Of a stretch of 64,000 bases of DNA, positions 23,032 to 34,641 are shown in pieces. The DNA comes from Strobilurus pachycystidiatus. Its lineage: Eukaryota > Basidiomycota > Agaricomycetes > Agaricales > Physalacriaceae. How positions within the stretch are numbered: the stretch's first letter is position 1; every line of letters begins with the position of its first letter. The notes under the pieces were generated by a model, which worked only from the letters and a program-made list of their open reading frames with translations, did no database searches and was not told the DNA's origin. The stretch is from positions 2,728,001 to 2,792,000 of the forward strand of contig JAHLMK010000002.1 in the NCBI GenBank assembly GCA_019915135.1, given 5' to 3'. A program made the position numbers and the translations under genes.

Positions 23032-23248
23032 TGAAGTGTGCAAAACGTTGATGACTACGCACATGCTAAGAAGCGAATTGATTCGCTACATTTTTTATGT
23101 ATAGGGATCTATGAACGTGAAGATGAGTACAAGATGATATGTGCAATCGACACCAGAGCAATGTAAACATAGGTATGTAAAAGCAAGGAGAGATTATAAC
23201 AATTACTGGAGTAAGTAGAATGCATATAGTCCCAATTAGATGAAAAAA

Positions 23249-25349
23249 CTAATGGCGAAAAGACATGGACGTCGCAGGGCGTGGTGGTATGTCCGTAACG
23301 CGACGCTTGACCATGCTCTCCCGCTTGGGAGGAGTCGACCTAGCGTTGGCATCCTCCTCGCCCTCTTTTTGCTTCCCACCAGGACCAGGTTCCCTCAACG
23401 TCTCCGTCGATATCCTCCGACTCGGCGTTCGACCTACGCCTAAATGCCTCGTTGGGGAGCTGAACGAACGATCCATGCCCCTTGGCGGCGTCTCCATGGA
23501 TATCCGCCGACTTCGCACCACATCCGACGGCCGTACTGAAGGCGGTTGGGTGTCCATCGATATCATCCGGCGCCGTGGTGGTCCCGAAGAGATAGAGGTC
23601 GAACCCTCCCTTTCCTTCCACGTATCGAAGTGGGTTTTTGCCGGGGTTGGGATCCCGCTTTTGCGTCGCGTGGAGCTTGAGGTGGAGGGTGTGGGCGATA
23701 TGGTTGGAGAGCGGGATGTTGTTGGTGATAACATGGGAGGAGGGCGCAGTGGGGAAGAAAGAGAGATCGGACTTTCGAGTTGCGTGGGTTCTGGAGTGAC
23801 AGGGTCTGATTCCTCTCCAGCCACGTCCGTGATCACACCCAGCTCCCCAGCAGCATGACACATATGAGCCCTCAGTTCATGCTGCGACATCGAGAGCGCT
23901 CGCTCCAGCTCCTTCACCCGTGCCCTTACAGAGGCGCTGCCTGTCTCAATCCGGATCGTCGACGCACGCACCGCATCCAGGTCCTTCCGCAGCCCCTCCG
24001 ACGTTCCCTGTTCCGCGCGCAACTTGGACCTGAGCGCAAGGCAGTCGTCCACCGCTGCCTTCTTCGCCTTAGCGGCCTCTTTGAGCGACGACTTCAAGGA
24101 GGCAGCCTCTTCCTTGGATGCAGTCAACTGGATTTCCAATTCCTTGACCCGCACGGCATCCTGGGATCGTCTGGGGTGAGGAACTTCTTTGTGAGTCGCG
24201 ATCTCCTTCTTCAGAGCCTCCGCGATGACCCGCTCCTCTTCCAGTTGTGTACGGAGGGAATCGATTTCCGCTTGCCGAACGTTGACGACCTCTGTCAGGG
24301 ACGACTCCATGGCCGCTGTCTCGTCTTTGGATGTCACCAATGCCCGCTTCAGGTCTTGGACGCTCTCGTCCGCATCCTTGGCAGCCGCACGAAGCAAGGC
24401 GACCTCTCCCTTTAGGGGCTCGAGAGCTGCGATATCCTCCCTCGCCGTCGCTAAAGCACCTATCAAATCCCCAGCCTTCTTCTCCGCCTCCACGACCTCC
24501 TCCCTGGAACGTGCCAAAGCCTTTTCCAGATCCTCGATTTTTTCCTCTGCATCCTGAGCAGCCGTGCGATGAACGTGTACCTCGTCCTTGAGCACATCCC
24601 CGATCCTCTTATATTCCTCTCCAATCCTTTTGTACTCCTCCCAGCTCTTCGACATCTCAACCAACTCGTCGCCCGTTGCATTGACCTTGAATTTCAGCGC
24701 TGTGGCTTCGTCCCTGGACTGAGAGAGCTGCACTTCCAGAGCTGAGAGGACCTCGTCTCGTGCTTCGAGTGTTTGTGTGAGGTCGGTTTGGGAGGTGAGG
24801 AGCGCGTCGCGTTCGGCCTCTGCAGAGTGCTGGGCGGTCTCTGCGGATTCGACGCGTTGTAAAAGGGAGGATATGGTGGTAGTGTCCTCCGGATTCGATG
24901 GAATAACGCTGGGTTCAGGAAGGGTATTATCCGGGCGTAACGAGGGACCAATGAGAAGAGGTGAACTGGGTCGGGAGGGCGAGGATGAGGCTGAGGAAGA
25001 CTCCGAAGATTCAGAAAGATCATCCTGCATACAAACACGCTTTATTTAGTATTTTTTTGAGAAGTTGTGTGCGACGCACCAACTCATCCGAATGAGAAGT
25101 AACCGTAACCGTGGGTTCTATCGTCAAACCCCGCATTGGGAGCGGAAACTGTGATCAGGAAATTGAACAAACACTCCCATCACTAGACCCAGCAGCCGTA
25201 CGCACCTTCGAGTTGAACCCATCGCTGTACGCTCTGCCCAGACCCACAGCGCCCGGTCGGTAATCCGTCCGTGTTGGTGTCGGCGGTGCATTCAGGCTAT
25301 CTGCCCTCCAAGTTTTGTCCCATCCCACCACAGAGGCCGTACCATGCAT
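23249..25349 (-). CDS. Coiled-coil protein with Ser/Pro/Arg-rich tail (family member 3)
   Basis: Predicted 662-residue protein. Exons are 25349-25206, 25148-25080 and 25024-23249 (663 codons). The first exon contains DYRPGAVGLGRAYSDG, matching the GLGR exon of members 1, 4 and 5. The second ends in SHSDEL at the same splice position where members 1 and 5 have an LDDV/LDDI end, and the third opens DDLSESSESSS. A coiled coil of about 330 residues follows (for example VVEAEKKAGDLIGAL and KNRM-like heptads), with a small duplicated EEYKRIG pair. The C terminus is not the HPD domain but a disordered, phospho-site-like tail with repeated RRRMISMDTQPPSVRPSD / RSRRISMETPPRG / SRRISTETLREPG units. Function unknown. 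The start ATG is the first available in frame; an upstream exon cannot be excluded. Confidence 0.72.
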
Positions 25350-25807
25350 CCCAGGCCACACGGCGCGAGGCCAGACGTTGCGTCGGTTAAAAGAATGTGA
25401 TGGTCAGCGTTTGAGGAAGAGATGTCATACATCCCAGATTCGGACACGCCTCCCTTGACAAGTGATCGGATGCTATAAAGGGTAATGAACTCCGTCCGAC
25501 TAGGACCTGTCGAGACTGGGCGAGAGTCAGATCGTTCCTTGAGCAGGATGAGCACAGGAAAGCTGATGGACATCATATGCATGGAAAGCGCTGAAGTCTA
25601 TGAGACTAAGAGCTCGAATGATGCGAGGCCGTGAGAAAATCTATCATAGTGCCGTCGGCACGGCACGGCACACTGCGGCGCTTGAATTTGCGTTGCGTCT
25701 GACGATTCAACCTCCCTCCGTCAATCTTGTACTCACTGGCCATTACTCCATATGCTCGTCTGATTGTTCTACAAAGCTCTGCGGCTATGAAGATACACAG
25801 GGTCTTC

Positions 25808-25834
25808 AACAATAAGACACAGTGTCTTATTGTT
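25808..25834. promoter_or_regulatory. Palindrome of AACAATAAG motifs in promoter
   Basis: Perfect 13-1-13 inverted repeat: left arm AACAATAAGACAC, centre A, right arm its exact reverse complement. It lies 83-109 bp before the ATG at 25917. The same AACAATAAG and CTTATTGTTCT elements occur, more widely spaced, before the two paralogs at 33694 and 36775. The core resembles HMG-box (ACAAT) sites, but the binding protein is unknown. Confidence 0.65.
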
Positions 25835-25840
25835 CTGCAG

Positions 25841-25849
25841 GGTATAAGT
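25841..25849 (+). promoter_or_regulatory. TATA-like element
   Basis: ggtataagt lies seven bases after the right arm of the palindrome and about 70 bp before the start codon. The same TATTGTTCT-to-GTATA spacing recurs in both paralogs, which argues that it is real. Confidence 0.5.
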
Positions 25850-25916
25850 AATCTTCATCCCTCGTCTCTCGTTGTTCAGCACTCACACCTGGTATCACCA
25901 TCATTCATTCTCACCC

Positions 25917-28032
25917 ATGAGCCACCCACAGTCACCTCCAAGCGATCTTGCTTCGGTTCCCCCTGGAATTTCCCGTATGACACGTCTCAGGCAACTCGAC
26001 GGCATGGACCTTGAAACAAATCTTCGCGTATTCCTTGCGTTGATTCATGACTGCATGATTGATATCCACTGGCGGTCCCAGGGCCTACGAAGTATGATCT
26101 TACCCCCTTTCTGTGCCTACATCTCCCTCCACATCGTTCGGAATCCATATATACCCAAATGCACGGAGTCAGGGTCTTGTCACATCTATTCACTCTGCAC
26201 TCTTCGCTCCGAAATTCGTGGTCTCGATGGCACAGACTACAGCATTGCAGCTGTCGAGGAAAAGGGATCCCTGCTTCGGACTGAGATACAATCAATTCTG
26301 GACCTTTGCAAAAAACGCGACCCTCATGACCCCGCAGTAACGCTCCTGCAGGACACAAAGCGGCTACTGGGAGGCGTAACACCCTTCGGTCTATCGTGCG
26401 TTCCGGAAACTGCTACGCGGATTAGATCTCACTTGCATCTGCATGATTGGCGAGCGTTGAAGCGCCCCGAATTGCCACGACCAACGCCGGAACGGGAGAT
26501 GCTGCTTTTGGGGGACATTTTGCTCGCATACCTTGGTCTCTTGACGGGGACATTTGTCGAGGGATCCTCGGAGATACAATTTCACTCACTGCAAAGTGAT
26601 CCTTTCGGTGCGGACTACCCCTCCGGTCTCAACTGTTTTCAGAATAAGCTGGTCGAGTTTCGAGACAAAATCTGCGGAGTAGCGCCTGGCCCTTCGGATT
26701 TAGTGGTGGGCACCGCATACAACCACTACATTGAACCGATCCTGAAGACTTGGGAGAGAAAAGAAATGTGTAAGTCCCCGTGCCGTATCCCACCTCGGTT
26801 TCTCATCTCTGCTCATGGCTAGTTTGGGACCTGTATGCAGCTACACAATACACCGCAAACATTCGTTTAAAGAACATCTCGGGGTTCAATCCCAGGGACA
26901 TGACGGGTTTCGGGTCCTTTCTGGAAAAATCCAAAGCGGCGCTGAGACCGCTCATCGGAGCTCTGTACAGTGTTATCGAACCGCCCAGCCAAATTAGTTC
27001 CGAACGGGCCTTCGAACGACCGCTCAATGTCAACCTCGCAGATCGGTATTGCTTCAACGCTCGTGTGTTTGATCTTATGAAGGCTGACAATGTGACAAGA
27101 TTGGATCCTGCCAACGCTCTCTCCTTTGCAAGGAAAGCCTCAGAGGAGTATCTGACGGCGTACACAACCGGCAAGTACACCGAGGCTGTTGACCGATTTG
27201 GTATGGAGTAAATCATCTCTGTGCATCTCCCAATTTGATTGACTTGCGGTATAGTCGATCTTTGGCTCACTGCAAACTTTGATGTTCCCGAGAATAGTGA
27301 GCAGATTCATTGGCCACTCAACGGGATGTCCACCCATGCGCTTCTACTTGTCGCTTTTGAGGTGGGGGCCTTTCCGAGCTATACGCCTATGGATCTTTGG
27401 GACAAACAGTCCTTTTTCCAAGCAAGACCGACATGGAAAGGTTTAAAGCGTAGTAAGTATTGTTGTTCACCTCGAGACATTTGGGTGTCCATGCTGATGC
27501 CTATCCCTTAGTTCTTCTTCTGGTTCGAGATGAAATACAGTATCTCCAAGCCGTCAAACAATGGAGTCAGTCTAACTCTCATGCATATCGGCCGACTTTT
27601 CGTACTCACACGCATGACTCTGCAGTGCAAGATCTCGTTGCCCTTAACCAGAGCAGACCTCCAACTTCCAAGTTGATGCTCATTCCCCGCGACGTTCCGC
27701 CAGGTTCGGAGCGAACAATCAGCGAAGTGTTTGTCGCCTGGAAAAGGTCTGGAGAGGAGAAAGCACGTAACCTGACGCGACAGAATGCACCTCGCTACGT
27801 TGAACGTCGCATTGTATGCGACTTTGACCGTGACGACGTCAAAACGTGTGGAGACGTACTTGAGGGTATGGCTCACTGTATACATGTCCTGAAGTTGAGG
27901 CTGTTACTCATTGTCTTTGTAGCCATGGAGGAAATGATTGAGGATTACATGTTGAGCGAGTTCTGGGATATCAGATCAAAGACGTCTTTGCATGCAGTTG
28001 AATTTGCCACATACGCAACGAGGCGAGTATGA
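25917..28032 (+). CDS. Unrecognised family, paralog 1 of 3
   Basis: Predicted 592-residue protein; the family is not recognised. Exons are 25917-26769, 26823-27045, 27100-27200, 27255-27452, 27512-27565, 27626-27865 and 27923-28032, closing at 593 codons. The start MSHPQSPPS is conserved in all three paralogs (MSHPES in the others). Conserved blocks in order: GISRMTRL, LALIHDCM, LAYLGLLTGTFVEGSSEIQF, CGVAPGPS, SSERAFERPLN-NLADRL, ALSFARKASEEYLTAY, VDLWLTANFDVPENSEQIHW, TPMDLWDKQSFF, RPTWKGLKR, RDEIQYLQAVKQW, QDLVALNQSRPPTSKLMLIP, ARNLTRQNAPRYVERR, and MEEMIEDYMLSEFWDIRSK. No signal peptide or membrane span is obvious. It is convergent with two inverted paralogs on the far side of the Hsp110 gene. 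Internal exons have exactly the same lengths (101, 198, 54 and 240 nt) in all three copies. Confidence 0.8.
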
Positions 28033-28726
28033 ATACTTGACGGCCAAGCCCACTCGTATGCTTATATGTATGCGTATGTCTATCACTATTATGACCACTA
28101 TGATATGTGCACGCTTGCCTAGCGCTGCGAGTTCTATAAGAGCTTGGTTTCGTCAATCGGAAGGGAGACCTCTGAAAGAAAGAATCGAGGAGCTTCGTCC
28201 AGTCACACCGCCCCGGTTCCGCAACCGCTTCTGCACGTACCTCCTGCCTTAGCCGTGACTGATTTCTCTAGCCATCGATAATCTCGATCAACACGAAGCA
28301 CTTTCAACGTGCACTACACGTTGTAGCGCAGGAAGCCGGCAACATGCTCACTTCGTTTACTTGGTTATAGACGGAGATATAACAAACACATGTTAGATGT
28401 GAAGCGGTAGCACTTGAGCCATGAAAGTCAAGTACAACGCCAGTTGCTGTGAATTGTGGCGCAAGTTGATACACGTTCGGACACGTCCATCAGCTGAATT
28501 GACAAGGGTTGTCGAAAACGTGTTCGAAGACAGTCGAAACATGGAGAAGTTTTCCAGCCTTCCGGATATGGCAACTCGGCAGCCTGGCCAGGGAAGCGGC
28601 TGGCTGTTTTCGTCATCCGCTGATCGAGCTGCAAAATCTTTGAATACAGCACAGAGCCTACTTTGCTTTCGCTCCCCCATCTTCGAATCCCGCCCTCCCT
28701 CATAACATCCCGCCTCTTTGCAACAC
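28033..28726. other. Intergenic region upstream of Hsp110 gene
   Basis: About 700 bp. GAA/TTC-rich strings occur at 28505-28565 but do not form a convincing heat-shock element. No gene seen. Confidence 0.4.
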
Positions 28727-31263
28727 ATGTCAGTCGTCGGTGTCGATTTCGGCTCGCTCGCCAGCAAGGTGCGTCACCGTGCCGTTATCGATAAATTTTT
28801 ACTGATTCCCGCCCCAATTCCATCCAGATTGGCGTCGCGAGGCATCGTGGTATCGATATCATCGTCAATGAGGTCTCAAATCGTGCCACCCCGTGCGTAA
28901 TAGCCCCGCCGTCGTCCCCGCCGTGCTAATCAGCGAGCAGGTCGTTGGTGGCGTTCGGCCCCAAGCAGCGATCCATTGGTGAATCGGCGAAAACGCAGGA
29001 GACATCGAATTTCCGCAACACAATCGGCTCATTAAAGCGCCTCGTCGGCCGCACGCTTTCGGATCCGGAGATCCAGGATTTCGAAAAGAAATTCATCAAT
29101 GCGACGCTGGTCGACGTGCAGGGATCGGTCGGTGTTGAGGTAGGGAAAACACATTTCATGTCGGGCTACGGCGCTGACGAGGGCGGGATTGCAGGTCAAC
29201 TACGTCGGCGAGAGCCAGTCGTTCTCCGCCACCCAGCTTGTTGCGATGTATCTTGCCAAACTACGAGACATCGCCGCCAACGAGCTCAAGAACGGCGTCA
29301 CAGACATTGTCATCGCCGTCCCCGGCTGGTACACCGACATCCAGCGACGAGCCGTCCTTGACGCCGCCGCTATTGCCGGCCTCAACGTCCTCCGTCTCAT
29401 CAACGACACCACCGCCGCTGCGCTCGGCTACGGTATCACAAAATCCGACCTTCCCGAGCCAGAATCGCCACGCCACGTTGTTTTCGTCGACGTCGGACAC
29501 TCCTCCCTGTCCGCCGCCGTCGTCGCCTTCTCCAAGGGCCAGCTCACCGTCAAGAGCACCGCCTACGACCGCAACCTCGGCGGTCGCGACATCGATTACG
29601 CCCTCGTCAAGCACTTCTCGGAGGAGTTCAAGACAAAATACAAAATCGATGTCATGTCCAACCCCAAAGCTACCTTCCGTCTTGCCGCCGGCTGTGAGCG
29701 CCTCAAAAAGGTGCTTTCCGCCAACGCTGAGGCTCCTCTCAACATCGAGTCCATCATGAACGACATCGATGCCGTCTCGAAGCTCACCCGCGACGAGTAC
29801 GAGGGCCTCATCACCGATGTTCTCGACCGCATCCCCGCGCCTCTCCAAGCTGCCCTTGCCGAATCTGGTCTCACTCTTGACCAGATTGACGCGATTGAGC
29901 TCATTGGTGGATCCACACGTATACCTGCAGTCCGCGCCAAGATCCAATCCGCTTTCCCCGACAAGACGCTCTCCACCACCCTCAACCAGGATGAGGCCGT
30001 TGCCCGCGGTGCCACCTTCGCCTGCGCCAAGCTATCCCCCGTCTTCCGCGTCCGTGACTTCAACTTTACCGATATCGCGTCGTACCCGATCAAGATGCAA
30101 TGGGAGGTCAACCCTGCTGAGCCGGATGACACCGAGCTTTTGGTGTACCCCAAGGGCAATGCCCTGCCGTCGTCCAAGGTCCTGTCGTTCTTCCGCAAGG
30201 AACCGTTCGACATCGAGGCAGTGTACGCTGAGCCTGAGAACCTCCCCGGAGGTATCAACCCTTGGATCGCCCGCTTCACTGCCAAGGAGATCCCGCCAAC
30301 AACCACCGGCGACGCTGCGTGTGTCAAGCTCAAGACTCGCTTGAACGCACACGGTATCCTTTCGTTCGAGGCTGCGTACGTCGAGGAGATCGTTGAGAAG
30401 GAGGATCCTACGGGGATGGATGTGGACGCGCCCGAGGGTGCCCCACCCAAGAAGAAGAAGGTCACCAAGAAGACCGATGTTGCTTTCGTCTCTGGTGCTG
30501 CTAGCCTCGACAAGAGCATCCTGGAGAAATACAAGGAGCTCGAGGGTCAGATGCACGAGAGCGACAAGCTTGTCATGGATACTGAGGTAGGCACTCCCCT
30601 TAGTCTTATTCCTCATCTAACAATTACTTTCAGGACCGCAAAAACGCTCTCGAAGAGTATGTCTACGATACCCGAGGCAAGCTTGACGAGCGCTACGCTC
30701 CCTTTGTCAAGTCGGAAGAGAAGGAGAAAGTTCTTGGTGCCCTGCAAGTCGCAGAGGACTGGCTATACACGGAAGAGGGCGAGGACGCCAAAAAGTCCGA
30801 CTACGTCTCCCGCCTCGACGCACTGAAGGCCCTCGGCGACCCCATCACCTTCCGCTGGCGCGAGTCCGAAGAGCGCCCACGCGCCATCGCCCAGCTCCGC
30901 GAGACCCTCAACTCGTACATGTCCCAAGCCACGTCCGGCGAGGAGAAGTACAGCCACATCGACGAGAAGGACCTGCAGAGCGTCGTCGAGAAGGTCGCGA
31001 CGGTGCAAAAGTGGCTGGAGGACCAGTCGGTGCGGCAAAGCGAGAAGCCGAAGAAGGATGACCCGATCCTGACGACGGCAGAGATTAGCAAGAAGAGGGA
31101 CGAGGTGATCTACTTTGCGACGCCGATTTTGACGAAGCCGAAGCCCAAGGCGCCGATCCCGCCCAGTGGTACGCAGACGCCTAAGAGTGGGCAGGAGACG
31201 CCCGCGGAGGAGCCGAAGAAGGAGGAGGAGCCGCAGGGACCTAGTGAGATGGATGTCGATTAG
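28727..31263 (+). CDS. SSE1: Hsp110-type chaperone (Hsp70 superfamily, nucleotide exchange factor)
   Basis: Predicted 775-residue cytosolic chaperone of the Hsp110/Sse group, which acts as nucleotide exchange factor and holdase for Hsp70. Exons are 28727-28768, 28828-28892, 28941-29139, 29195-30586 and 30634-31263 (776 codons). The ATPase domain carries MSVVGVDFGSLASKIGVA (Hsp110-type phosphate loop 1, lacking the usual TTNS), VIAVPGWYTDIQRRAVLDAA, RLINDTTAAALGYG, VFVDVGHSSLSAAVVAF and the adenosine motif IELIGGSTRIPAVR. The beta-sandwich has a long acidic insertion (DPTGMDVDAPEGAPPKKKKV), typical of Hsp110. The helical lid contains YVYDTRGKLDERYAPF, and the tail is acidic, ending EMDVD. Codon use (rich in C-ending codons) differs from the flanking accessory genes, as expected for a highly expressed core gene. 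The symbol follows the yeast ortholog; it may equally be called hsp88 or MSI3. Confidence 0.95.
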
Positions 31264-31517
31264 GGTAACTTGCACATCGTAGAGCTCTGAGTAGAAGATT
31301 TGATCAAGTGTATGAACCGTACTTATAGACCCCAAAATTTACTGTACACATTTACTGCTATCGCGATATTGGTTTCTTGCTCGGTGGATGGTTAGACAGA
31401 TGAAGGTTCGTTCCTGCTTGGCTTGTGCAACGGGATAGTCATATAATAACGAACAACGTTCGCCTAGCGAACACGAGTCTATGGTAACTTTACTCCTAGC
31501 ATCTAATCCTCTAGCAT

Positions 31518-33694
31518 CTAATTCGCCGGTGCAGGATTTGCTGGTACAGAATTTGCCGGTACAGGATTTGCCGGTGCAGGATTCGCTGGTGCAGGATTCT
31601 GGCGAACTTCAGGAGGTACCATTGCTTTCTTGGATCTAATGTCCCAGAATTCACTAAACATGTAATCCTGAATCATTTCCTCCATGGCTACCAAAGGGAT
31701 CAGCGATAGCCTCGACTTCAGAGCGTGTATACGAGCCCATACCTTCAATCACGGTGCCGCATCTGTTGGCTTCCTGGAGTTGGAAGTCGCTTACAACGCG
31801 TCTTTCAACGTATCGAGGTGCATTCTGTCGCGCCAATTTACGCGCTTTGCACGCCGCAGACGCTTTCCAGGCCTTGAAAACCGCGCTGATTGTATGCTCG
31901 GAATTTGGTCGAACGTCGCGGGGAATGAGCATGAGCTTGGAAGTTGAGGGTCTGCTCTTATTAAGGGCGATGAAATCTTGCACTGCAGAGTCGTGCGTGT
32001 CAGTACAAGAACAGATATGCATGAATGGTAGACTGACTCCATTCTTTGACCCCTTGAAGATACATGATTTCATCTCGAACCAGAAGGAGAACTACGGGAG
32101 AGGCGTCAGCGTCACCACACAACTGAACGAGGTCAGTAACGATATTTACGACGCTTGAAATCTTTCCATGTCGGTTTCAGCCGGAAAAGGGACTCTTTGT
32201 CCCATAGATCCAGAGGCGTTTTGTTAAGAAAGGTCCCCGAGTCGAAAGCAACAGCATTTAGCACAGAGGTGCACTCTCCGGTGAGTGGCCAATGAATCTG
32301 TTCACTATTCTCGGGCACATCGAAGTTCGCGGTGAGCCAAAGATCGACTATACCACAAGTTAATCAACGTTATAAATGTCCAGAGGTCATTTCCATACCG
32401 AATCGTTCGATAGCTTCGGTGTACTTGCCGGCTGTGTACGCCGTAAGGTACTCCTCGGAGGCTTTCCTTGCAAAGGACATAGCGTTGGTAGGATCTAATC
32501 TGTATACACTGTCAGCCGTCGCAAAAAAACACACAACCTGAAAGGCAATACCGATCGGCGAGGTTTTCATTGAGCGGTCGTTCAAAGGCACGTTCGGAGC
32601 TAATCTGGTTGGGCGGCTCGATAACACTGTACAAAGCTCCGATGAGAACTTTGAGTTCCGGAAGCATTTCCCGGTCGGACTTGAATTTCAGGATGGCTAA
32701 GGTGGAGGCCTTGATGCTGAAGGTGCCTCCTGTAGCCACGCACAGGTCACGAACTACGCCATGAGCAGAGTGAGATCAACCGAGGTGACATACGTCACGG
32801 GGACTTACACGTCTGTGTTTCCTGCCATTTCTCCAGGATCGGATAGATGTAGCCATGGTATGCGTTAAACCACCCCATGTTCGAAGGGCCAGGCGCCACT
32901 CCGCAGAGTATGTCTCGATAACCGATCAGCGTATGCTGAAATGGGCTGCAAATGGGGTCGTAGTATGCGCCAAAAGGATCAGTGTTGAGTGAGCGAAACT
33001 GCATCTCCGAGGATCCCTCCACAAATGTCTCCGTCAGAAGACCAAGAAATGCGAGTAGAACGTCCCTCAAAAGCCGCATCTCCCGCTTAATCGATGGTGG
33101 TGGCAAAGTGCGGCGCAGCGTTGGCGGTCGCCAAACATGCAAATGCAGGTAAAGGCGAATCCGATCAACAGTAATTGGAACTTCACGGGACACGAATAGT
33201 AAAGTTCCTAGAGGGAAGAGGGAAAGCGAATTGCAGATCATACCGCTTTGCACGAACAGTCCCGTATTGTGCAGAAGCGAGACCACGGGGTCATGAGGAT
33301 CGCGTCCTTTGCAAAGATTCAACACCCATGCTATCTCGCCACAAAGTCGAGATCTCTTCTCATCAGCAACTGGGCCATACGGTATTCCAACGCTTGAGGC
33401 CAAGAGTGAGATAAACTCGTCGCGAAGTCCCAAGATTGACCGGAAGCGATCAATGAAAGGGTCCGAGTCTGTGTTCGCATGCGAGGGATTGATGATGTAG
33501 CGAGAAATGTAGCCGGTGTCAGGAAAGCTTTGTTCCGTAGTAGGCGTCCAGTGCAAGCTAAGCAAGCAGTCATGTATCAACACGAGGAGTATGCGAAGAC
33601 CGACATCCTTGTCTGTGCGTCTGAAGCGCGTCATACGGGAGATGCCAGTGGGAAGCGGTGCATGCTTGCTTTGCTGCGACTCTGGGTGGCTCAT
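31518..33694 (-). CDS. Unrecognised family, paralog 2 of 3
   Basis: Predicted 616-residue protein, inverted relative to paralog 1. Exons are 33694-32809, 32753-32552, 32499-32399, 32347-32150, 32091-32038, 31982-31743 and 31687-31518 (617 codons). All seven exon junctions match those of paralogs 1 and 3 in position and phase. Conserved blocks include GISRMTRF, FLGLLTETFVEGSSEMQF, CGVAPGPS, LIGALYSVIEPPNQISSERA, FARKASEEYLTAY, IHWPLTGECTSV, TPLDLWDKESLF and MEEMIQDYMFSEFWDIRSK. It differs in its C terminus, which ends in five pentapeptide units of the type NPAPA encoded by a 15-bp minisatellite. Function unknown. No premature stop is seen. Confidence 0.8.
31521..31595. repeat. 15-bp minisatellite coding for NPAPA units
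   Basis: Five consecutive 15-nt units of the type attygcyggtrcagg form the end of the coding sequence of the paralog at 31518-33694. They encode NPAPA, NPAPA, NPVPA, NSVPA and NPAPA on -. The repeat is absent from the other two paralogs. Confidence 0.85.
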
Positions 33695-34641
33695 GGCTGG
33701 GAATGATAACGATGTGAGTGTCGAGCAACGAGAGATCACTCATATACTGTGTAGAACAATAGGACGCTGCATATCAGATCATGCTACAACCTTATTGTTG
33801 ACGGCCCTGTGTATCGTAACCGCGAAGTCCTGAATGCTACATAGAGACGGGGAATGAATGGGTGCGTAGAAAGGTCCGGGTGTGAGCTGCTTGTAGCTCA
33901 CCTGAAGAAACTGTATGTGAAGCATACCAGCAGCATTTGTGCCATTCAGAAAAGCGGTGGAGGGGAGCCTATGGCTACATCTTATTGTGTGGGCAGACAA
34001 TAAGCGGAATCGGAGATGGATGTGGCAGGGCGACTCTTGATCGGACTATGCCGTCCCATTACGTCACGCGAAACGACACTCCTTCGACACTGCCGCCATA
34101 CTTGAACTTCGTCAAGCGGCGCATATACGGCCCTAATGGCTGCTGTCGGAAACAGAGTCCCCCACTGCAGTATCAGTGTCATACCAGGTAGAATTGGGCT
34201 ATCTAGCATCTTGGACTTAGTGCTTCGGCGGTACGTGCGGGAGAAGAGATACGTTGAATGGCAAAGTGGACAATCTATTGACTTTCAGGTCGCCTCCGGC
34301 AGCACCGTTGTATGAGCTTTCTGAAAAGATACGCCTACTGAAGAGCGCCTGCTCATACTGTGGATCCTGTGATTAATAGTAGTGGTCCCATATCCGACGC
34401 CGTGGTCCTTTGACACCCAGTGATCATGGTTCATCGTCGTATGCCATTCCTTCCCCGGGAACCACCTGATCAGATCATACCTCGATGTACTGTTGATTTC
34501 ATCACCTATTGTTCTCTCTGATAGCAAACAATTGGTCAGGGACTGCATCGCTTTGTATTCCCGCTTGGCTTGCACAATGATCATAGAACAGTGGACAGAC
34601 GTACTATGCCTAGCGAACACCAGTCTGTAGTATCTCAACTT
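33695..34641. other. Intergenic region with promoter of paralog 2
   Basis: 950 bp between paralogs 2 and 3 (both -). The part next to 33694 carries the shared promoter module. An additional inverted pair, cttattgt ... acaataag, lies at 33982-34006. The part next to 34642 resembles the 3' flank of paralog 2 (cgcttggcttgcaca; gcctagcgaacac), showing that the two are a segmental duplication. Confidence 0.6.
33741..33799 (-). promoter_or_regulatory. Promoter module of paralog 2 (AACAATAAG, TATTGTTCT, TATA)
   Basis: On - the order is AACAATAAG (about 33799-33791), CTATTGTTCT (about 33761-33752), then GTATATGAG (about 33744), 50-105 bp before the ATG. The same three parts in the same order occur before the other two paralogs; here the two arms are about 30 bp apart instead of adjacent. 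Further upstream, GATACACAGGG matches paralog 1. Confidence 0.6.

Larger units (their letters stand above)
25350..25916. other. Divergent promoter region
   Basis: 570 bp between the starts of the coiled-coil gene (-) and the first member of the three-gene family (+). It contains a perfect palindrome and a TATA-like element, listed separately. Confidence 0.5.

Noticed and set aside
16379..25349. Myosin, kinesin or SMC proteins
   Set aside because: Only the coiled coil resembles them; no motor, Walker A/B or hinge domain is present in any of the five proteins.
25292..25582. - strand open frame MHMMSISFP as first exon of the coiled-coil gene at 23249
   Set aside because: It is in a different frame from the GLGR exon, and no intron with good phase joins the two; the ATG at 25349 gives a simple start.
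28500..28570. Heat-shock element upstream of the Hsp110 gene
   Set aside because: GAA and TTC triplets are present but not with the regular 2-base spacing of a heat-shock element.
29261..30616. Long - strand open frames opposite the Hsp110 gene
   Set aside because: Codon-bias shadow of a GC3-rich highly expressed gene; the + strand frame is a complete Hsp110 protein.
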